Source: Stanieria sp. NIES-3757 (GTDB lineage: Bacteria > Cyanobacteriota > Cyanobacteriia > Cyanobacteriales > Xenococcaceae). From it: a DNA stretch of 64,000 bases. The DNA is taken from contig AP017375.1 in NCBI GenBank assembly GCA_002355455.1, positions 4,579,640-4,643,639 on the forward strand. The letters are read 5' to 3'. The first letter of the stretch is position 1, and each line of letters begins with the position of its first letter. Shown in pieces: positions 36,156-46,047 of this stretch. Both the position numbers and the translations under genes were made by a program. The notes beneath the pieces are model-generated. The model was not told the DNA's origin and ran no database searches. It saw only the letters and a list, made by a program, of their open reading frames with translations.

Positions 36156-37538
36156 ATGAATAGTCCTGCTTCCCGTTCTACTATTGCTTGGCTGCTTTTT
36201 ACTAGCGATATTATTGGCTTACTGTTTTGTTTTAATTTAGCTTTTCTGGTACGTTTAGAGAAATTAATTGACTGGCGATCGCCTATATTATATGGATTAA
36301 TTTTAGTTTATTTGTTAGGTCTTTATTTAGCAGATACCTATCGACTAGAAATTAAACTTTCTGGTCTTTGGACTTCAGAAAGAGTTTTATTTGGGATTTT
36401 AGCTACAGTTACCGTCATTACTTCCTGTATTTATCTTACTGGCTTATGGGGAAGTGAACCAATTGTTGGACGAGGTATTTTATTCATTAGCGTAGGTTTG
36501 TTCTCAATTTGGGCAATTTCTTGGAGATTGTTAACAGGAAAATGGGTCAAAATTACTGAAGAAAAAAGCCGTTTTTTGGTTTTAGGTAGTGGCAAACAAG
36601 CTTTACGTTTTGGCTTAGAATATCAAAATTTTCATAGCAAAACTGATTTTGTTTTTTTGACAAAAAATAATTTAGAAATTAATTCAAATATTGAATCAGA
36701 TCGAAATTTCATTATTGATAATTTTGATAATTTTATTACTTGGAGTAAGCAATCTTGGTCAGGAGTTTTAATCGACGATACACTAGACAATCTTTCTAAT
36801 GAAATGATTAGAGAATTAATGGAGATGCGGTTAAGAGGTGTCTATGTTTATAGTTTGGCAAATTTTTGCGAACAATATTGGCAAAAAATTCCACCTTCCT
36901 ATATTCAAGATGATTGGTTTGCCTTCACCTCTGGCTTTAGTATTTTACATAATCGCATTAATATTAAACTTAAAAAAGTAATTGATAAAGGAGCAGCAGC
37001 ATTATTGTTAATCCTAACTCTTCCCCTATTTTTACTCGTAGCAATTGCCATTAAATTAGATAGTCCTGGTTCTATTCTTTATTCCCAAGTCAGAACAGGA
37101 TTAAACGGTAAAAAATTTAAGGTTTATAAATTCCGTTCGATGTGTCAAAATGCCGAACAAAAAGGAATTCAATGGGCAAAAAAAAGAGATCCTCGGATCA
37201 CGCGGGTAGGTTTTGTTCTCCGTCTTACCAGAATTGATGAACTGCCCCAGATTTGGAATGTACTCAAAGGAGAGATGAGTTTAGTAGGACCTCGTCCAGA
37301 AAGACCAGAATTTGATTTACAATTAAGAGAAGAAATTCCTTATTATGATGTCCGTTATTTAGTTAAACCAGGGATTACGGGATGGGCGCAAGTCTGTTAT
37401 CCTTACGGCTCGTCAGTAGAAGATGCTTATCAAAAAGTTGCTTATGATCTCTACTATATTAAAAATTATTCCTTGCTCTTAGACCTCAAAATTGCTTTTA
37501 AAACCTTGCGTGTGATGATTTTGGGTAAGGGAAGATAG
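36156..37538 (+). CDS. Polyprenyl glycosylphosphotransferase (initiating sugar transferase)
   Basis: A 460-residue membrane enzyme that transfers a sugar-1-phosphate to undecaprenyl phosphate, the first step of exopolysaccharide or capsule repeat synthesis. The N-terminal part has four hydrophobic helices (about 8-115); the middle is a degenerate Rossmann-like domain; the C-terminal catalytic domain (about 265-460) has the membrane re-entrant helix, KVYKFRSMC, the [20 protein letters not shown] core and GPRPERP. Donor sugar unknown. It follows a structured leader candidate. Confidence 0.9.
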   Translation: MNSPASRSTIAWLLFTSDIIGLLFCFNLAFLVRLEKLIDWRSPILYGLILVYLLGLYLADTYRLEIKLSGLWTSERVLFGILATVTVITSCIYLTGLWGSEPIVGRGILFISVGLFSIWAISWRLLTGKWVKITEEKSRFLVLGSGKQALRFGLEYQNFHSKTDFVFLTKNNLEINSNIESDRNFIIDNFDNFITWSKQSWSGVLIDDTLDNLSNEMIRELMEMRLRGVYVYSLANFCEQYWQKIPPSYIQDDWFAFTSGFSILHNRINIKLKKVIDKGAAALLLILTLPLFLLVAIAIKLDSPGSILYSQVRTGLNGKKFKVYKFRSMCQNAEQKGIQWAKKRDPRITRVGFVLRLTRIDELPQIWNVLKGEMSLVGPRPERPEFDLQLREEIPYYDVRYLVKPGITGWAQVCYPYGSSVEDAYQKVAYDLYYIKNYSLLLDLKIAFKTLRVMILGKGR

Positions 37539-37660
37539 CAAGAATTTAACTAGAGTTGATGGCTACAAGCCGATTACACTTGTTTCAATTTTATTTATAA
37601 ATGATTCGATAAGTAATCTTCAATGGGACTTATAACAATACACAATCGCAGTCTTAACGC

Positions 37661-37698
37661 ACATAACTGTAAGATTTATTTAATACTTGCAGTTATGT
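37661..37698 (+). promoter_or_regulatory. 13-bp inverted repeat upstream of the transketolase-like gene
   Basis: ACATAACTGTAAG (37661-37673) pairs with CTTGCAGTTATGT (37686-37698), 12 of 13 Watson-Crick plus one G-T. A GAGG ribosome site follows at about 37702. It could be an operator or a leader hairpin; it does not match the TPP riboswitch. Confidence 0.5.
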
Positions 37699-37717
37699 AA
37701 ACGAGGTATAAATTTTT

Positions 37718-39916
37718 ATGACCGTTGCCACCAATATTCCAGCATTTTGTCAAGGTATTCAGTATTTTCAAGAAAAATTATCTGGGTTTGCTGAATACGG
37801 GCAAGAACCAGCTATCAAAAAGGGCGAAATTGCGATCGCCTCGACCAAAGACAAAGCAGCGGTTTATCAAACCATGTTAGCAGCAGATGCACTGCGCTAT
37901 CTAACGCTACAAATTACTGCTAGTAAAGAATCAGGACATCCAGGGGGATTTGCCAGTATTGCCGATACTATTGCTGCTTTAGTGATGCTAGGCTACAAAA
38001 ACATTATTACTGAAGTAGGACATCACGCCCCAGGATTTTATAGCAAAGTATTCTTAGACCGTTCCCTGGAAGCGATGGGAATTAATAATGTGCAGAATTT
38101 ATGCGATCGCTTTCGGGAAATGCACGGACTGTTAGGACACTTATCAGGACAAATGCCAGGACTATTAAATCCCGCCGGTCCTTTGGGACAAGGACAACAT
38201 TTTGCCATGGCAGGGGCAAAACTTCATCCTGGGGTATTATTCCCCGTTACCATCGGCGATGGTGGTTTGGGTGAACCCTATATCATGAGTAGTTTTGGTC
38301 ATTTTAATACTGCTTATCCTGAAGCTACCAATTTCTTACCAATTCTGGTCTGGAATGGTTATTCTCAAGAACATCACAGCATGGTATCTACCAAAACCAA
38401 TCAGGAGATGATTACCTACTGGAAAGGTAATGGTTTTGCGGAAGTAATTCTTGTGGATGCTAAAGACTATGATAATAGTAATCAATCAGGAGATTATGTC
38501 GATAGTACTGAATTTTCTCTTGAAGACAGAATGGCATTTACCCAAGCGGTTTTAGAAGCAACCGACAAAGCTGCTAAATCAGCATTGGCAGGAAAGCTGA
38601 CTGTTTTAATTATTAAGCAACTAAAAGGTGCAGGGGTTCACAAACGAGGTGCGAAAGCACACAATTTATATCCAGGAGATAGCATTGAAAAAGATTATAT
38701 TGCTAGTGCGCTCAAAGAAAGAGCATTAACTCCTGAAGCTTGGGAATTAGTACGAATCAACTGTGTTAGGGCAGGTGGTGGTTCTTCTGTAGATACAGTA
38801 GTTACCGAACAAGAATTACCTTTACCAGAATTAGGACAATTACCTCTCCAAGAATTTCCTCTTGATGGAGATAAAAAAGTTGCTACTACCGCAATGGGTG
38901 AAATTGTCGCTTATGTAGGGAAGAAAGACCCCAATTTTGTTGTTACTAATGCCGATGGTAATGCAGCATCAGGTATCAATAATATTAACGTCGTCCTAAA
39001 AATTGTTCATCCCACTACAGATGAAGACTATTTTCAACAACCCCAAGGACAAGTGTATGAACCTCTCAGTGAAGACGCTTGTGCTGGTTTAGCAGTTGGG
39101 TTAGCTTTGTTTGGGGCGCGCACTCTCTGGTGTTCTTATGAATCTTTTGCCATCAATGGTTTACCTATTTGGCAAACTGTTACCCAGGCAATGGCAGAAT
39201 TGCGTCGTGCTACACCTTCTACTATTACTTTATTTACCGCAGGGGCATTGGAACAAGGGCGCAACGGTTGGACTCACCAACGTCCCGAAATTGAAAATTA
39301 TTTTGCTGCCATGATGCGTAACGGTAATGTTTTCCCTCTTTTCCCTTGTGATGCTAATAGTATTCAGGTTTGTTACGAATGGGCATTGAGTACTAAAAAT
39401 AAAGGTATTACCATCACTGCTAGCAAATCTCCTCTACCTATTCGGACTACTTTTGCCCAGACTCGCGAAGGATTAGAAAAAGGTGGGGTAGTCTTGCAAG
39501 AGATACCTGGAGACAAAACTATAACTTTTGCTGTTATCGGCGACATGACTTTAATTCCTGTGTTTGAAGCAGCAGAACAACTCAAGTCTCAAGGTATCGG
39601 TTCTAAAATTGTTGCTGTAATCAATCCTCGTCGTTTATACCGTTCTTCCGATGTAGCTTGGGAGAATTGTAGCGAAAAAGACGACGGTTTCTTAACCGAT
39701 GCAGAATTTGAACATCTTTTTAGTGGCGATGCCTTAATTGGAGTTACTGGTGGTACCAGTGCCATGTTAGAACCAATTATGCTACGTAGCAATTCTAAGC
39801 GAGATGTGTTTGCTTGGAAGCGTGGTGAAACTACTGCTAGTGCAGGTCAAATTATGGCATTTAATGGTTTAACTGCTGATAATTTTGTGAAGCGTGCCAT
39901 GGAATTAATTGGTTAA
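37718..39916 (+). CDS. Transketolase/phosphoketolase-like thiamine-diphosphate enzyme
   Basis: A 732-residue protein with the three-domain layout of transketolase-type TPP enzymes. SKESGHPGGFAS is the transketolase N-terminal motif, and GDGGLGEPY followed about 25 residues later by WNGYS is the TPP/metal-binding motif. The sequence between (GLLGHLSGQMPGLLNPAGPLGQG) is closer to phosphoketolase. Genes like this are labelled xylulose-5-phosphate 3-epimerase or phosphoketolase-like in cyanobacterial genomes; the true reaction is uncertain. It probably acts on sugar phosphates in central carbon metabolism. Confidence 0.7.
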   Translation: MTVATNIPAFCQGIQYFQEKLSGFAEYGQEPAIKKGEIAIASTKDKAAVYQTMLAADALRYLTLQITASKESGHPGGFASIADTIAALVMLGYKNIITEVGHHAPGFYSKVFLDRSLEAMGINNVQNLCDRFREMHGLLGHLSGQMPGLLNPAGPLGQGQHFAMAGAKLHPGVLFPVTIGDGGLGEPYIMSSFGHFNTAYPEATNFLPILVWNGYSQEHHSMVSTKTNQEMITYWKGNGFAEVILVDAKDYDNSNQSGDYVDSTEFSLEDRMAFTQAVLEATDKAAKSALAGKLTVLIIKQLKGAGVHKRGAKAHNLYPGDSIEKDYIASALKERALTPEAWELVRINCVRAGGGSSVDTVVTEQELPLPELGQLPLQEFPLDGDKKVATTAMGEIVAYVGKKDPNFVVTNADGNAASGINNINVVLKIVHPTTDEDYFQQPQGQVYEPLSEDACAGLAVGLALFGARTLWCSYESFAINGLPIWQTVTQAMAELRRATPSTITLFTAGALEQGRNGWTHQRPEIENYFAAMMRNGNVFPLFPCDANSIQVCYEWALSTKNKGITITASKSPLPIRTTFAQTREGLEKGGVVLQEIPGDKTITFAVIGDMTLIPVFEAAEQLKSQGIGSKIVAVINPRRLYRSSDVAWENCSEKDDGFLTDAEFEHLFSGDALIGVTGGTSAMLEPIMLRSNSKRDVFAWKRGETTASAGQIMAFNGLTADNFVKRAMELIG

Positions 39917-39926
39917 ATTTAATTTT

Positions 39927-39951
39927 CCTTCCCCTTTCTTAATAGGGAAGG
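39927..39951 (+). terminator. Stem-loop after the transketolase-like gene
   Basis: CCTTCCC (39927-39933) and GGGAAGG (39945-39951) form a 7-bp stem 11 bp past the stop. No U run follows, so it is a weak terminator or a dispersed palindrome. Confidence 0.4.
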
Positions 39952-40051
39952 GGTTGAAGCGGGTTTGAGACTAAAAAGATTACACTAAATTTATTGAAGA
40001 TTCGTTCCCCGACTCAATTTTATTGTTTAATTTTTTTACAGCAAAATTGCT

Positions 40052-43000
40052 ATGGCATTTTCTTCTGTTGTTCGCGCCATCACTAAGTCTAATCTGACTA
40101 AAGAATTATTATCGAAGCTTAGTCAAACCAAGTCTTTATTGATTAATGGTGTTCCTCGCCTTCCTAAAGGGATTGTTGCGTCTAGTTTGGCACAAGCAGA
40201 AGGCAATAATTTGTTAGTCGTTTGTCCGACTTTGGAAGAGGCAGGGCGTTGGGCAACGCAATTGGAAGCAATGGGATGGCAGACGGTTAATTTTTATCCG
40301 ACTTCAGAAGCTTCTCCTTACGATCCCTTCGATCCTGAGTCGGAGATGATTTGGGGACAGATGCAGGTTCTTTCAGTTATTGGTAGGAGGCAAGGCATTG
40401 CTTTGCCCGTACAAGGTGAAATAAACACAAAAAATGGGAATTTTGCTATTGTTACTACAGAGCGATCGCTTCAGCCTCATTTACCGCCACCAGAAGTATT
40501 TCAAGCTTATTGTCTAACTCTACATCAAGGGATGAGTTTGGAGTCGAAGGAATTGGATCGATCTTTGGCAAGATTGGGTTATGAACGAGTATCTCTAGTA
40601 GAAACGGAAGGACAATGGAGTAGAAGAGGAGATATTGTTGATATTTTCCCTGTTTCAGCGGAATTACCTGTCAGATTGGAATTGTTTGGCGATGAATTAG
40701 AAAAGATTAAAGAATTTGATGCAGCAACCCAACGTTCTTTAGATCAAATCGAACAATTATTGTTAACGCCTACTTCATTTGCGACGATTATTGCTAATAC
40801 TATTTTAGAGGCAGGAAAGAGTTTAAATAGTTATTTATCTGCTGAAGAAATTGAGGGATTAAATCAAGGTATTCTGCCCGAAGGTATGCGTCGTTTTTTA
40901 GGAGTTGCTTTTGCTCATCCTTCATCTTTATTAGATTATTTACCTCACAATACTTTAATTGCAATTGATGAAATAGAACAATGTCAAGCACATAGCGATC
41001 GCTGGATTAAAGATGTTGAAGAAGATTGGCAGGACAGTAATAAGTTATCGAAAATTCATTGTGTGTTCGCCAATTGTTTAGCGAATATTCAAGAATTTAC
41101 CTGTCTTTATTTATCAGAAATAGCAGAAGAACATCCAAGATTACCTGTAGCTAATTGGGAAACAATTCCTGTTATTAATCTTTATAGTCGTCCGCTGCCA
41201 ACTATACCCCATCAATTTGGAAAATTAGCAGCAATTTTAAGGGGAAAAAAAGAAATTTATAGTGGAATTACTTTAGAAAAATATAAAACTTGGTTGATTT
41301 CTGCCCAACCAACTCGTTCAGTTTCTTTATTACAAGAACACGATTGTCCTGCCCAATTTATTCCCAATCCTCGTGATTATCCAGCCATTGAAAAGTTACA
41401 GATTCAAGATACGGCCGTTGCTTTACAATATTCGGGTTTAGCAGAATTAGAAGGGTTTATTTTACCTACTTATAGAATTGTCATTGTTACTGACCGCGAA
41501 TTTTTTGGACAGCATACTTTAGCTACGGCTAGTTATATTCGCAAGCGTCGTCGGGCTGCTTCTAAACAAGTAGATTTAAATAAATTAAATCCAGGAGATT
41601 TTGTTGTCCACAAACATCATGGCATTGGGAAATTTATTAACTTAGAAACGATCTTGCATCGGGAATACGTCACCATTCAATATGCCGATGGTTTACTGAG
41701 AATTCCTACCGATTCTTTAGATTTAATTTCTCGTTTTCGCCAGGTAGGAAACCGTCCCCCAGTCTTAAATAAAATGGCGGACAAGGGATGGACGAGAACT
41801 AAAAATCAAGTCCGTAAAACTGTTAAGAAATTAGCAGTAGATTTATTAAAACTCTATGCGAAAAGAGCAAAATTAACAGGTCATGCCTACCCTGGCGATA
41901 ATCCTTGGCAACAGGAATTAGAAGATTCTTTTCCCTATCAACCAACCCCCGATCAACTTAAAGCCATTCAAGATGTAAAACTAGATTTAGAAAGCGATCG
42001 CCCTATGGATCGTTTAGTTTGTGGTGATGTTGGTTTTGGTAAAACTGAAGTAGCAATCAGGGCAATTTTTAAAGTAGTTACTAGTGGTCATAAACAGGTA
42101 GCTTTCTTAGCCCCGACGACAATTTTAACTCAGCAACACTATCACACTCTCAAGGAAAGATTCGCTCCCTATCCGATCAATATTGGTTTATTAAATCGCT
42201 TCCGAACTAATTCCGAAAAGAAAGAAATTATGCAACGTCTCGCTACGGGAGAATTGGATGTTGTAGTGGGAACTCATCAGTTATTAGGTAAAGAAGTTGG
42301 TTTTAAAAATTTAGGTTTATTAGTAATTGATGAAGAACAGCGTTTTGGGGTAAATCAAAAAGAGAAAATCAAAGAATTTAAAACCTTAGTAGATGTTTTA
42401 ACTCTCTCTGCCACTCCGATTCCCCGTACCCTTTATATGTCTTTATCGGGAATTCGGGAAATGAGTTTGATTACCACTCCACCTCCTTCTCGTCGCCCGA
42501 TTAAAACTCATTTATCTCCTTATAACCCTGAAGTTGTCCGTACAGCTATCCGAAACGAATTAGATCGAGGTGGACAAATCTTTTATGTCGTTCCTAGAGT
42601 CGAAGGCATAGAAGAAGTAGCTTCTCAAATACGAGAAATGATTCCTGGCATCCGAATTGCGATCGCTCATGGACAGATGCCCGAATCGGAATTAGAATCA
42701 ACCATGATTACTTTTAGTAATGGAGAAGCAGATCTACTGGTTTGCACCACCATTATTGAATCGGGTTTAGATATTCCCCGTGTCAATACAATTATTGTTG
42801 AAGATTCACAGAAATTCGGTTTATCCCAACTCTATCAATTAAGAGGTAGAGTTGGACGGGCAGGAATTCAGGCACACGCTTGGTTACTCTATCCCAATAA
42901 ACAAACTTTATCCGAGCCTGCCAGAAAAAGATTACGAGCCTTACAAGAGTTTAGTCAATTAGGTTCTGGTTATCAACTCGCCACCAGAGACATGGAAATT

Positions 43001-43591
43001 AGAGGGGTTGGTAGTCTCTTGGGTGCAGAACAATCAGGACAAATGACTGCCATTGGTTTCGATCTCTATATGGAGATGTTACAAGAATCAATTAAAGAAA
43101 TCCAGGGACAAGAAATTCCCCAAATTGATGATACTCAAATCGATCTCAACCTCACCGCTTTTATCCCTGCCGATTATATTGCCGATCTAGAACAAAAAAT
43201 GTCTGCTTATCGGGCAGTAGCTGCCTCTTCATCCAAAACCGAATTAAAACAAATTGAAGCGGAATGGCGCGATCGCTATGGAGAAATTCCCCCTGCTGCC
43301 CGGCAACTGATCCAAATTATGGAATTAAAGCAAATTGCCAAATCGATTGGTTTTTCCCGTATCAAAGCCGAAGGACAACAAAATCTAGTCTTAGAAACAC
43401 CAATGGCTGAACCTGCATGGAAACTCCTCGAAGAAAAATTACCCGAACACTTGCGATCGCGTTTTGTTTATGCACCGAAAAAAGTCATCGTGCGCGGTTT
43501 AGGGATAGTTAAACCGCAAAGACAACTAGAAACTTTGATCGAATGGTTGGGAATGATGCAAAATGCTATATCAGAAACAGAAACGGTTTAG
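40052..43591 (+). CDS. mfd: Transcription-repair coupling factor
   Basis: An 1179-residue ATP-dependent translocase that removes RNA polymerase stalled at lesions and recruits UvrA. The UvrB-like N-terminal module, the RNA-polymerase-interacting domain ([16 protein letters not shown]), the translocase with Walker [12 protein letters not shown] and DEEQ box VIDEEQRFG, motif VI region ([11 protein letters not shown]) and the C-terminal regulatory domain are all present. Residues about 113-130 are an insertion relative to the family, and the DNA there is a copy of a dispersed palindromic repeat. The frame is intact. Confidence 0.95.
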   Translation: MAFSSVVRAITKSNLTKELLSKLSQTKSLLINGVPRLPKGIVASSLAQAEGNNLLVVCPTLEEAGRWATQLEAMGWQTVNFYPTSEASPYDPFDPESEMIWGQMQVLSVIGRRQGIALPVQGEINTKNGNFAIVTTERSLQPHLPPPEVFQAYCLTLHQGMSLESKELDRSLARLGYERVSLVETEGQWSRRGDIVDIFPVSAELPVRLELFGDELEKIKEFDAATQRSLDQIEQLLLTPTSFATIIANTILEAGKSLNSYLSAEEIEGLNQGILPEGMRRFLGVAFAHPSSLLDYLPHNTLIAIDEIEQCQAHSDRWIKDVEEDWQDSNKLSKIHCVFANCLANIQEFTCLYLSEIAEEHPRLPVANWETIPVINLYSRPLPTIPHQFGKLAAILRGKKEIYSGITLEKYKTWLISAQPTRSVSLLQEHDCPAQFIPNPRDYPAIEKLQIQDTAVALQYSGLAELEGFILPTYRIVIVTDREFFGQHTLATASYIRKRRRAASKQVDLNKLNPGDFVVHKHHGIGKFINLETILHREYVTIQYADGLLRIPTDSLDLISRFRQVGNRPPVLNKMADKGWTRTKNQVRKTVKKLAVDLLKLYAKRAKLTGHAYPGDNPWQQELEDSFPYQPTPDQLKAIQDVKLDLESDRPMDRLVCGDVGFGKTEVAIRAIFKVVTSGHKQVAFLAPTTILTQQHYHTLKERFAPYPINIGLLNRFRTNSEKKEIMQRLATGELDVVVGTHQLLGKEVGFKNLGLLVIDEEQRFGVNQKEKIKEFKTLVDVLTLSATPIPRTLYMSLSGIREMSLITTPPPSRRPIKTHLSPYNPEVVRTAIRNELDRGGQIFYVVPRVEGIEEVASQIREMIPGIRIAIAHGQMPESELESTMITFSNGEADLLVCTTIIESGLDIPRVNTIIVEDSQKFGLSQLYQLRGRVGRAGIQAHAWLLYPNKQTLSEPARKRLRALQEFSQLGSGYQLATRDMEIRGVGSLLGAEQSGQMTAIGFDLYMEMLQESIKEIQGQEIPQIDDTQIDLNLTAFIPADYIADLEQKMSAYRAVAASSSKTELKQIEAEWRDRYGEIPPAARQLIQIMELKQIAKSIGFSRIKAEGQQNLVLETPMAEPAWKLLEEKLPEHLRSRFVYAPKKVIVRGLGIVKPQRQLETLIEWLGMMQNAISETETV
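40389..40412 (+). repeat. Dispersed palindromic repeat inside mfd
   Basis: A 24-bp copy of the element at 18212-18235, differing at two positions (both C to T), lies in frame in mfd and encodes approximately RQGIALPV. The remaining inserted residues (to about NTKNG) are AT-rich. Confidence 0.75.
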
Positions 43592-43792
43592 TTTTCTAGG
43601 TTAGATCGAATCCGTTAACCCGTCAGACTTTCCTTACAGGTTAAGAGTATTAGTTCTAATGATGAAAGTGCGATCGCTCTTTTGAGAGAACAGTATGCAG
43701 TTGGAAATGTAGAGGTTAGGATAGTGCGATCTAGATAGTAGAGCAAAACAAAGATAATTAAATAATTAAGAGTCAAGGGAACATTATGTTAC

Positions 43793-44665
43793 ATGGCAAC
43801 TTTGAGAGAATACTTTGATTTTGACTTGAGCAAGTGTCTTTCACTACATAAATCTTGGGAAATGAAAAATTCTAACGGTGATCTTTTTAATCCCATTATC
43901 GCTAGAATTTACCAGGACTTCGATGGGAATTCAAAATATTGGTCTTTTTTTATACAGGAGGGTTCTGATGTTAATGGATACGTAAATGCAATCTTTTCAT
44001 CGCCTGAAACGGCAAAGTGCATTTTATCTCCTGAAGGTAACGGAGTTGATGTTGAAACTGGATTTTACGGTTATTCAGAGCGAATGTCTTCAGCAACTTT
44101 AGTCTTTACCAAAAGATTATTTCTCTATATTGATGAATTTTTAGGTGAGCCGACACGAAAACAAATAACAGAATTTGGTATTCAAAAAGGATTTTATGTC
44201 AATGTTCGAGATAAAGAATATGCAATGAAAAAATCAGAATTAGAAAAGCCACTTGCTTTTATTTCACATGACTCAAGAGACAAGGATTCATTAGTTCGAG
44301 AACTAGCCAAAGAGATGTCTAAGTTAATGTGTCCAGTTTGGTATGATGAATTCTCTCTAAAAGTAGGAGATAGTCTAAGAGCAAGTATTGAGCGTGGTCT
44401 TAAAGAAACTCGAAAATGTGTAGTAATTCTCTCACCAAATTTCTTGTCAAATGAAGGTTGGGGTAAGGCAGAGTTCGATTCTATTTATACTAGAGAAATT
44501 ATAGAGAAAAACAACGTTATCTTACCTGTGTGGCACAATGTCGGGGTAAAAGATGTTTATCAATACAGCCCAAGATTAGCAGACAAGGTAGGTCTTAATT
44601 CATCACTGGGTATTCAAGAACTTGCTAAAAAATTGTCAAATGTTATAAAACAAAATGACACTTGA
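43793..44665 (+). CDS. TIR-domain protein with unrecognised N-terminal domain
   Basis: A 290-residue soluble protein. Residues 1-145 are a mixed alpha/beta region that I do not recognise. Residues 153-285 are a TIR domain: PLAFISHDSRDKD (strand A), WYDEFSLKVGDSLRASIERGL (BB-loop region), VVILSPNFLSN and GWGKAEFDS, where Glu227 (WxxxE) matches the catalytic glutamate of NAD-cleaving TIR enzymes. Bacterial TIR proteins often act in anti-phage defence by destroying NAD or making signalling nucleotides. It sits in a mobile-element-rich gap after mfd with no partner gene. Defence is an inference. Confidence 0.8.
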   Translation: MATLREYFDFDLSKCLSLHKSWEMKNSNGDLFNPIIARIYQDFDGNSKYWSFFIQEGSDVNGYVNAIFSSPETAKCILSPEGNGVDVETGFYGYSERMSSATLVFTKRLFLYIDEFLGEPTRKQITEFGIQKGFYVNVRDKEYAMKKSELEKPLAFISHDSRDKDSLVRELAKEMSKLMCPVWYDEFSLKVGDSLRASIERGLKETRKCVVILSPNFLSNEGWGKAEFDSIYTREIIEKNNVILPVWHNVGVKDVYQYSPRLADKVGLNSSLGIQELAKKLSNVIKQNDT

Positions 44666-44680
44666 CAAGTGCGCTCGCCT

Positions 44681-44709
44681 GTAGGTTGGGTTGAGGCACG
44701 AAACCCAAC
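44681..44709. repeat. REP-like palindrome, left flank of the RAYT gene
   Basis: GTAGGTTGGGTT, spacer GAGGCACG, AAACCCAAC: an imperfect palindrome. Its reverse complement shares GTTGGGTTTC and CCAACCTAC with the copy at 45290-45320, so the two face each other around the transposase gene. Confidence 0.75.
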
Positions 44710-44718
44710 AAAAATAAG

Positions 44719-45261
44719 CTACTCCATCCCAATTTTTGAATCAAGAACAGGTATTTGAGCAACTCCCCAATTAACATCGTAAATACCACGCTGCACAAAA
44801 CGATGGAAACTAGAATATTGCCAATCTCTAGGGGAGAACACTAAACCATGCTTTACAGGATTGTAATGAATATAATCCACATGATTAATAAAATCCTGCT
44901 CATCTCGAATTAAATGTTCCCAAAACCGCCGTTGCCAGACAGCCTTTTCCTGTTTACTCTGTCTCGAAGCTGAAACTTTTCCTAAATACTTAAGATCGCA
45001 TCGACGGCTAAACCAACTTTTAACCAATCGCCAACGAGTTGAAAAATCTGCATCACCTGGTGGTAATGTCCAAATACAATGAAGATGATTGGATAAGATG
45101 ACAATAGCATCAATTTTAAAAGGATGTTGTTGCATTACTTTTTTAAACGAATCGCGCAATAAATCGATATTTTCAGGCTCACAGAGAAAAGAGCGACGAT
45201 TGTGAGTAACTAAAATAAAAAAATAGGTACTTCCTGGCGATTTTGCTCGACGATATTGCAT
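44719..45261 (-). CDS. REP-associated tyrosine transposase (RAYT, Y1-type HUH nuclease)
   Basis: A 180-residue single-strand-DNA nuclease of the IS200/IS605-related RAYT family. The HUH motif is NHLHCIW (His59, His61) and the tyrosine helix is HVDYIHYNPVKHG (Tyr130 or Tyr133 catalytic). The N-terminal RRAKSPGSTYFFILVT strand is typical. RAYTs are domesticated-like transposases that move REP palindromes; here matching palindromes lie on both sides of the gene. The frame is complete. Confidence 0.9.
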   Translation of the reverse strand: MQYRRAKSPGSTYFFILVTHNRRSFLCEPENIDLLRDSFKKVMQQHPFKIDAIVILSNHLHCIWTLPPGDADFSTRWRLVKSWFSRRCDLKYLGKVSASRQSKQEKAVWQRRFWEHLIRDEQDFINHVDYIHYNPVKHGLVFSPRDWQYSSFHRFVQRGIYDVNWGVAQIPVLDSKIGME

Positions 45262-45289
45262 TAATTTATGATAGCCGAGAATATTTGTT

Positions 45290-45320
45290 GTTGGGTTTCA
45301 CTTTGTTCTATCCAACCTAC
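45290..45320. repeat. REP-like palindrome, right flank of the RAYT gene
   Basis: GTTGGGTTTC, a 12-base middle, then CCAACCTAC. It is the inverted counterpart of 44681-44709; the stem halves are conserved and the middle differs. Confidence 0.75.
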
Positions 45321-45502
45321 TAGCGTATCCAGTTTAAATTATTGGATTGCGGAAATTTATTTGCTACCCCTTAATCCACAATCTTGCAGCAACAATCGAT
45401 TACTATAAAAAGTATCAACGCAGCATTTTAGCCTAGACGCGCTACTACTAAAAAAGCTCGCGTATTGAAAGTATAGTTAATTTTATGTACTAATTAAATC
45501 AA

Positions 45503-45901
45503 CTAGTTTGATTGACCATCGCTACCAAAATACTCTCGGTAGCCACAAATTTTTTCTCCTCGCACATCAAAAGAAACTGCAATTCGGTTTTTATAAGGTT
45601 TGCTTCCCATCATTCCTTCATCGCGGAATTCAAACACAACAGTAGTCTCATTGCTAGTAACACGTTCTAAGCTTGTCAGTTTGATTGTTTTGCCAAAAAC
45701 TTGGGAAACGTACTCAAAAAACGCTTTAGCCTTTTCCTTCCCAACATTTAAACCGTGATAGGGCCCTACTGGAAACCAAAAATTAAAGTCTTCTGTAAGC
45801 ATTTCTAACAGAGGAGTCCAATCTTCTGTTGCCAAACCATACTGTAAGCTTTCAAATGCCTGATGGGCAACTTTTAAAGTAAGTTCGGAACTTTCTGTCA
45901 T
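45503..45901 (-). CDS. NTF2-like/SnoaL-fold protein
   Basis: A 132-residue soluble protein with the cone-shaped NTF2-like pattern: an N-terminal helix pair (AHQAFESLQYGLATEDWTPL), LLTEDFNFWFPVGPYHG, a second helix (KEKAKAFFEYVSQVF) and beta strands ending YREYFG. Members are enzymes or ligand-binding proteins; nothing here fixes a substrate. It is a single gene. Confidence 0.75.
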   Translation of the reverse strand: MTESSELTLKVAHQAFESLQYGLATEDWTPLLEMLTEDFNFWFPVGPYHGLNVGKEKAKAFFEYVSQVFGKTIKLTSLERVTSNETTVVFEFRDEGMMGSKPYKNRIAVSFDVRGEKICGYREYFGSDGQSN

Positions 45902-45976
45902 GACAATTCCCTAACTAAATATCAAACATCTTAATCGCTTTTAGTCATGAGTAATTAATTTTGTGGAAATAGTTGA

Positions 45977-46024
45977 GGAAGGGTATGCTGAATTTATCGG
46001 ACTTTCAGCTTACTATCCCCTTCC
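45977..46024. other. Long stem-loop between NTF2-like and DUF4079 genes
   Basis: GGAAGGG-TA (45977-45985) pairs with TA-TCCCCTTCC (46014-46024, one bulged C), and GCTGAA (45987-45992) with TTCAGC (46004-46009). No T run follows on either strand, so it is a structural or dispersed palindrome more than a classical terminator. Confidence 0.45.
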
Positions 46025-46047
46025 TTTTACCTTATTTCAAACTCAGT

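Noticed and set aside
37661-37698. TPP riboswitch before a thiamine-diphosphate enzyme gene
   Set aside because: The region lacks the conserved CTGAGA and related core sequences; it is a single simple hairpin.
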